Origin: Tetmemena sp. SeJ-2015
Lineage: Eukaryota > Ciliophora > Spirotrichea > Sporadotrichida > Oxytrichidae
NCBI GenBank assembly: GCA_027382625.1
Contig: JAJKFJ010022676.1
Location: forward strand, 1-64,000
Direction: 5' to 3'
Length of the DNA: 64,000 nucleotides
A program made the translations under genes and the position numbers. The stretch's first letter is position 1; the number at the start of each line of letters is the position of its first letter. Under the pieces are notes generated by a model. It was not told where the DNA came from. It saw only the letters and a program-made list of their open reading frames with translations, and ran no database searches. Below are positions 59,167-64,000 of this stretch, piece after piece.

Positions 59167-59780
59167 TCACTGTTGCTTGCCTTCAAGTTGAGAGATAGTG
59201 TCGAGGAGGATCTTTACTCTGTACTTCAGCCTTGTGTTTTCATCAACTAGGTTCTTGTGCTCCTCTGCGCTCAACACTACAACTGGGCTGCTTGCAAGGC
59301 CACCTGCGGACTTTTCCTCTGCTAGCACTTCTCCACCATTATTTAATAAATCTTATAAACTCTATTCAGTTTCATAGTCGACTTTATATTTTAAACAATT
59401 ATTGGCTGCATGCTCGATTGAAGCCTCAATAGTTGCGCTGAGGTTTTCTCTTAGGACCAGAAGTTAGGTGTAAATCTCCTCTTGAAGCTTTCTCAAAGGC
59501 TCTGCATAAGTGGCGTCACCTAAACAAAAAATTCAGATAAAGGTTAAGCTTAAATTGAGAAAACAGCCTCAAAAGATATCGAACTTATTAATCCAATTCT
59601 CAAAGGCAAACAATCCAAACTTAATTTTGAATTCAAGCAACAAAAATGTACAGTGCACTTACTCTTGAGTTGATCAATCTGATTCAACTTCTCCTTTAGA
59701 GATTGCAAATGAACTGCTTGCTCATCAGCTACAGTTTTAAGTCTATCTTGCTGAGTAGTGGCTGCTGTGGAACTCTCCAT
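59167..59780 (-). CDS. Small coiled-coil protein
   Basis: Start ATG 59778-59780, one intron of 143 bp (59520-59662, GTAAGT to TTTAG), stop TGA 59167-59169; about 156 residues. Two coiled-coil stretches: an N-terminal LQSLKEKLNQIDQLKS and a C-terminal DENTRLKYRVKILLDTI. The latter resembles the leucine-zipper start of arginyl-tRNA synthetases, but no synthetase domain follows, so I leave it unnamed. No IES is needed, which is unusual in this window. Confidence 0.7.
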
Positions 59781-59924
59781 TATTAGATGTGTAATATTTA
59801 TTAACTTAATTTATACTTTCCTTTCCAGCACTTCTCTAGTTCCTTAGACACAAATGCAATTGATTGAGCTAGCTCAAGAATTAAGGTGTTGTGGTTTGAT
59901 AAAAGTTTAATGCACGATAAATTT

Positions 59925-62900
59925 TCAATCGTCTGAGGTGTAGTCACTCTCCGAGCTAACTTGAATCTCGTAGTTTGGTCTAAGTCTTCTACTCTACACC
60001 TCCTTCAAAAGCACATCGAGCACTCTCTCTGTCTTTTCCAAAGTAGTAAGGTGAGCCTCAGTCTTGTATTTGTGATAGGCACAGCGCACTATGAAGTCAA
60101 GGAATTCCACAAACTGCAGGCGCTCATATTTCTCTTTCTAGTTCATCTCGTCCACTATAGTCATCTTCGAGAAAGCGTAGCACTGTTTCAAGGTGAAGTC
60201 TTGGATTTGCAAAGGCGCCATTATCTCAATGCAGTCGTCAAGCTCTAGCCACAAAGTTTAAACAAGCATAGGATATGGAATGGATTTATATTATGAAAGC
60301 CATTTCTTGCTTATGTTTGCATATTTGGAGTAGATCTTCATGATGAGGAAATAATTAAAAGTACTTAATCTCATATGATACCATCATAGTTGGCTCTGAA
60401 AAGGTCGTCAATTGGAAGAGTCCAGACGTGCTGATTTCTGAAAGTCTATCCACCCTGGAACGAAGAGTTATATGAAAGATATACTAGAATATTTAGTAGA
60501 GTTAGGTTTGAGGTTGTTGACTATCAGTTTCTTAGTGGCTGCATCCCAAGTGGAAACTTGCCCTGAGTCCTTGTACTTGGCTCCACCCATCCTGACTATG
60601 ATCTCGTAGAATTCAAATCTGCAGAGGTCTCTGTCCGGATTGTCCTCCTGCTCTACTAGCTCGACATTCGTAGCTATGAAGACTCTGTCGATGGTTTGCA
60701 TAGTGCAAGTGCGGTTATCTGGAATCTGCCACTCCTGACAGAGGTTTGTGAAGTCTATCCAAGAGATGGAGGGGTAAGAGGAGAGCGCGATACAGTAAGT
60801 GAACAGATCCTTATTTTTACTAAGGCATTAATCTTCTGATAAATTGATAAGATCTTTAATGAAGGATGTGTTCTCAATGAGGACATCACACACTCGTCTG
60901 AACTCTAGCATGTCTTTGATGAATCTAGAGATCTTCGAATTCTCCAAGTCCTTCTCAAAGGCCTTCTTTAAGACTGACAAACTGTCGTCAATCCAATCCT
61001 TGAACATGGAATTGGGCTTGTCAAACACTCTCTCTATCTTATACTCTTTAACTTGCTTGTGTTCTAAAAAAGCATAAGCTCCACTTTTCACTTACTTATG
61101 GGAATCAATTCTTCCCTCGGCTTCACGATAGTATAGAAAGTGTACAAATCTGAATTATGAAGAAATAATCATCATCTTTCATAGTTGATTACGAAAATCT
61201 TTCTGAGGCACGTTGCTTGTATTATAAACAAGGCAGGTGTTGTGCTTTCCAGGAGGCAGGTAGGCAGCATACAAGTACACTTTCTCTCTTTCGAGGAGGA
61301 AATTTTTGTTCTCCATTGTTGCCTCGATCAGTTTATCAAAGCTTACTGCCATGTTAGTTTTTTGCTTGAAGGCCAGGTTAACTTCAAGATTCTTTATCCA
61401 ATTCTAAACCACAGTTTATATTAAATGCCAAGACTTACAGCTGAGAATTCATCCTCCTCTTTGAGTCTATCTAACCACTACGGGAGTTCACTGTTGTCAA
61501 ATTTGAGCATGTCCTTATACTGTCGGCTAATCTCCTTCCTCCTTAGTAATCTTACTTTGCTCTTCTACTCTTTTTAGCGCTTGATCTCCTCAACTTACTT
61601 CTCGTATTGAGACTTCTCAATTGTGATGTGCTAGACATTACTTTCCTTGCTCTTTAGAAGCCTTCTCATAAATTCCCTCAGAGGGAGCATTGACTTTAGC
61701 TGCCACTTGCTAAAAGCGGAGGCTATTTATTGGTTCAGGAAAGCCATTCCCTTCTCAGCCTCGTTGTCTGCATCATAAACTTTCTTGCACTTTGGATACT
61801 TTAAGATATATTTAGTATTGGCTTTAGTAAAGGCCATCATCGTCTGAGCCCCAGTGCTCTTCCTCATTAATAATGGCATCATCTCTTTTACTCTTTGCAT
61901 CTTTAATTTTCTGCATAAACATTTGCCGTTCCTTCGTTGATACTGGCTTCTTAAAGCAGGACTAAGCTATGGACTTGCTAGCCACGATGACTGTGTATCT
62001 GTAACGCTCGCAGATATAGCAATCAGTGCATTCGTGCCACTGATAAGACCGAGGGATTTCAAAGTGCCCTAAAAGGCGGGAGAATATGAGCCTCTCTCCT
62101 GGAATTCCCTTCATCGCACTAGAGCCTGATTACTCCTACTTCTGAGGACCATCGTTATTTTCTTCGTACTTTCCAAGCTTAGCTTTAATGGCCTCGTTAA
62201 TGTCGAAGTTGTGCGATGCGTGGGGAGAATGCTGCTGTCCATCCTTCATTACCCTCTCTTTGACGATATCTCCCTATTTCTCTTATTTAAAAATGAGATA
62301 TCTGGGTCATCATCTGGGTTGTTAATGAGTTCGTAAAAGTCCTTGGCTCTCTTGCGTGGCCTGAGATGCTCTCTGATTTTCTTCTTCACCTCCTCACTGA
62401 TGATGTTGCCCGAGAGATGCACAGCAAGCAGTGAGCGGGACTTCTTGCAGGACTTTGTAATTTCAAATACCTCCTCTGACTTCAGTCCACAGTAGGAAAT
62501 ATCTAAATGCTGCAAACTCCTATTTCTCCTGATAAAGTTGCACATAGACTGACTTGTAGAAATTGAAATTATTGGTATAATTGAAGTGAAATTTAAGACT
62601 GGACTATATCTTGGGTCTTAGAGCCCCTGAAGGAATTGAAGGAGAGGTTAAGGAAGGAGATGTGCTTGCAGAATTCTATATTCTAGACCAGCTCCCACAT
62701 ATTGAGGGCAGTCACTTCATTCCAAGCTAAGTCCAGCTCTCTCAGTGAAGGATTGCCATTGGCAACATCTGCTAATAACTTAAAGATAAATTTAATAATA
62801 TTCTTAACTTGCAACTCTCCTTGTCCAATTTTGATTAGCAGAGTGCGAGCATCTTGAGGCCGCTGTAGTCTGCAAGTCTCCTGAGTAGCTAGTTAGTATG

Positions 62901-64000
62901 ACTCAGCTTCTGTTTACAGTTACTGATTACAATCTCCTCAAGAGTGGGCTTCTTTTCAGTTTCAAAATAGCGGAGAAGTTTCTTGAGGGAAGATTCTGCG
63001 AATTCATTTCCCCTGAGATGCAGAGATTTGATGTTCTTGTTCTATAGTGCTCCGTCTAGAATTATTGCATAAGACTCGTCGTTTATGCCATTCAATAAGT
63101 GCATAAAATCTTTATAAGTCCACTTCAAGTTTAAACTAATGATTGTTTCTGAGGACTATCTTCCTAATGAGGGCGCCTAGATCATCTAGCACACTTCCGA
63201 GTGCTTTACAAAGTCCCAAGTTGAGTTTGTAATCCTCAAGTGCGAGCACTCCATCCTCTATCTTGCTGAGGATGGGGAGAGGCAAGTACTTTCTCGTTCT
63301 TGCAGAACTGGAGATATTTGCGTGCCATGTTGTTTTGCTGCTCCTCTTGGATCTTGAGCCCCTAATTGCTGCTGTTCGTAGAGGTCCTCCTTATCAATTA
63401 TCTCCTAGGAGATGCTCATCATGTATTTCTGCTTCTTCTCCTCCTCTTCGGTTTAGTCAGCCTAGCTGTCGTCCTCAGAGTGGTATTCCTCCTCACTGAA
63501 GTCTTCCTCCTCCTAAATCAGCTGATCCTCGTCCATGGACATACTGCCAGCCATTCTGGACTTTCTCATCATCCTAGACTTGCGATGCTGTTTCTACTTG
63601 GCTTTCTTGGTAACGTATTCTATGTCTTTCGTTCTTCTCATAGACCTCCTGAATGAGCTTGCCGAACTCTTACTTCTGCTGGGCCTTGTCCAGTATCTTT
63701 TAGAAACCCTTGTTTAAGTTGGCTTGGTTCATGACAGTGTTCCCTAAGATCAGCTTTAGTCTCACCCAGACCTTGCGTGTTTACAGTAGCCATGGCTTGG
63801 TCCTTGAATCCAGCTTCTATAACACAAAAATATGCTATTCTTATTCTCCATAGAGTAGTCTCTTGTCTTCCTAGTCTTATTTGATGTCCTTAAGGCCTTA
63901 AGCGATGTTGGAAAGTATGTCTCTCTTGCCTTGGATCTTTTTCTGCTGCGTGACTAGCATCTTCTGCGTATCCTTCACCCTTTGCCTCTGCCTGTTTGCT
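59925..64000 (-). CDS. Large leucine-rich repeat protein, 5' truncated
   Basis: Runs off the right end; its N-terminus is outside the window. From the right: charged coiled-coil region (about 63540-64000), a very acidic Glu/Ser segment (about 63380-63540), then LRRs of the ribonuclease-inhibitor type (about 62400-63150; NKNIKSLHLRGNEFAE, LQHLDISYCGLKSEEVFEI). Next is a Cys-containing segment, WHECTDCYICERYRYTVIV (about 62010-62075), seen in protist LRR proteins. A long helical C-terminal half follows, with two similar units RFEFYEIIVRMGGAKYKDSG (about 60560-60640) and QFVEFLDFIVRCAYHKYK (about 60060-60120). Stop TGA 59925-59927. Many IESs. The C-terminal units look like degenerate EF-hand-type helices; function unknown, plausibly axonemal. 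Confidence 0.65.

Noticed and set aside
59167..59780. Arginyl-tRNA synthetase
   Set aside because: Only the leucine-zipper-like stretch resembles it; no catalytic domain follows before TGA.
494..63990. Pseudogenes full of in-frame stops (standard code)
   Set aside because: TAA/TAG sit at Gln positions in conserved domains and genes end in TGA; the ciliate code explains them.
1..64000. Telomere repeats or TBE transposons
   Set aside because: No runs of C4A4/G4T4 and no recognisable TBE transposase; the G9 run at 57094 is part of another element's inverted repeat.

Overview
The window is germline (micronuclear) DNA of a spirotrichous ciliate, most like the Oxytricha/Stylonychia/Tetmemena group; the genus is inference. 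Every gene I could read ends in TGA, while TAA and TAG occur throughout reading frames as glutamine codons. The frames are interrupted by short AT-rich stretches bounded by direct repeats of a few bases (pointers). Removing the stretch plus one repeat copy restores conserved protein sequence. These are internal eliminated sequences (IESs) between macronuclear-destined segments (MDSs). Ordinary GT-AG introns are also present. Gene spans given here therefore cover MDSs plus IESs, not continuous ORFs.

Layout, left to right: a RING-H2/UIM ubiquitin ligase (+); MON1 (-); a Gln/Ser-rich unknown (-); a long Ser/Gln-rich unknown (+); a CEP19-like protein (-); two unknowns (-); a gene-free stretch with CGCTC repeats; an LRR+IQ protein like LRRIQ3 (-); an EF-hand protein (+); a SANT/Myb-type protein (+) holding a 988-bp IES built as a giant inverted repeat; a B-box protein (+); importin-5 (+) with eight well-resolved IESs; a scrambled D-glutamate cyclase (-) interleaved with two other genes; a coiled-coil zinc protein and a PPP1R42-like LRR protein (+); two protein kinases (-); a bZIP factor with a predicted membrane segment (-) holding a 609-bp inverted-repeat element; a small coiled-coil protein (-); and a large LRR protein running off the right end (-).

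There is no operon logic. Several genes belong to ciliary or centrosomal families (CEP19, LRRIQ3, PPP1R42), as expected for a ciliate. The most notable region is 38.5-42.6 kb. There, two D-glutamate cyclase segments lie about 2.8 kb out of order, joined to their partners by 14-bp and 12-bp pointers, with other genes in between and a second diverged copy of one segment nearby. IES lengths elsewhere range from 7 bp to nearly 1 kb.
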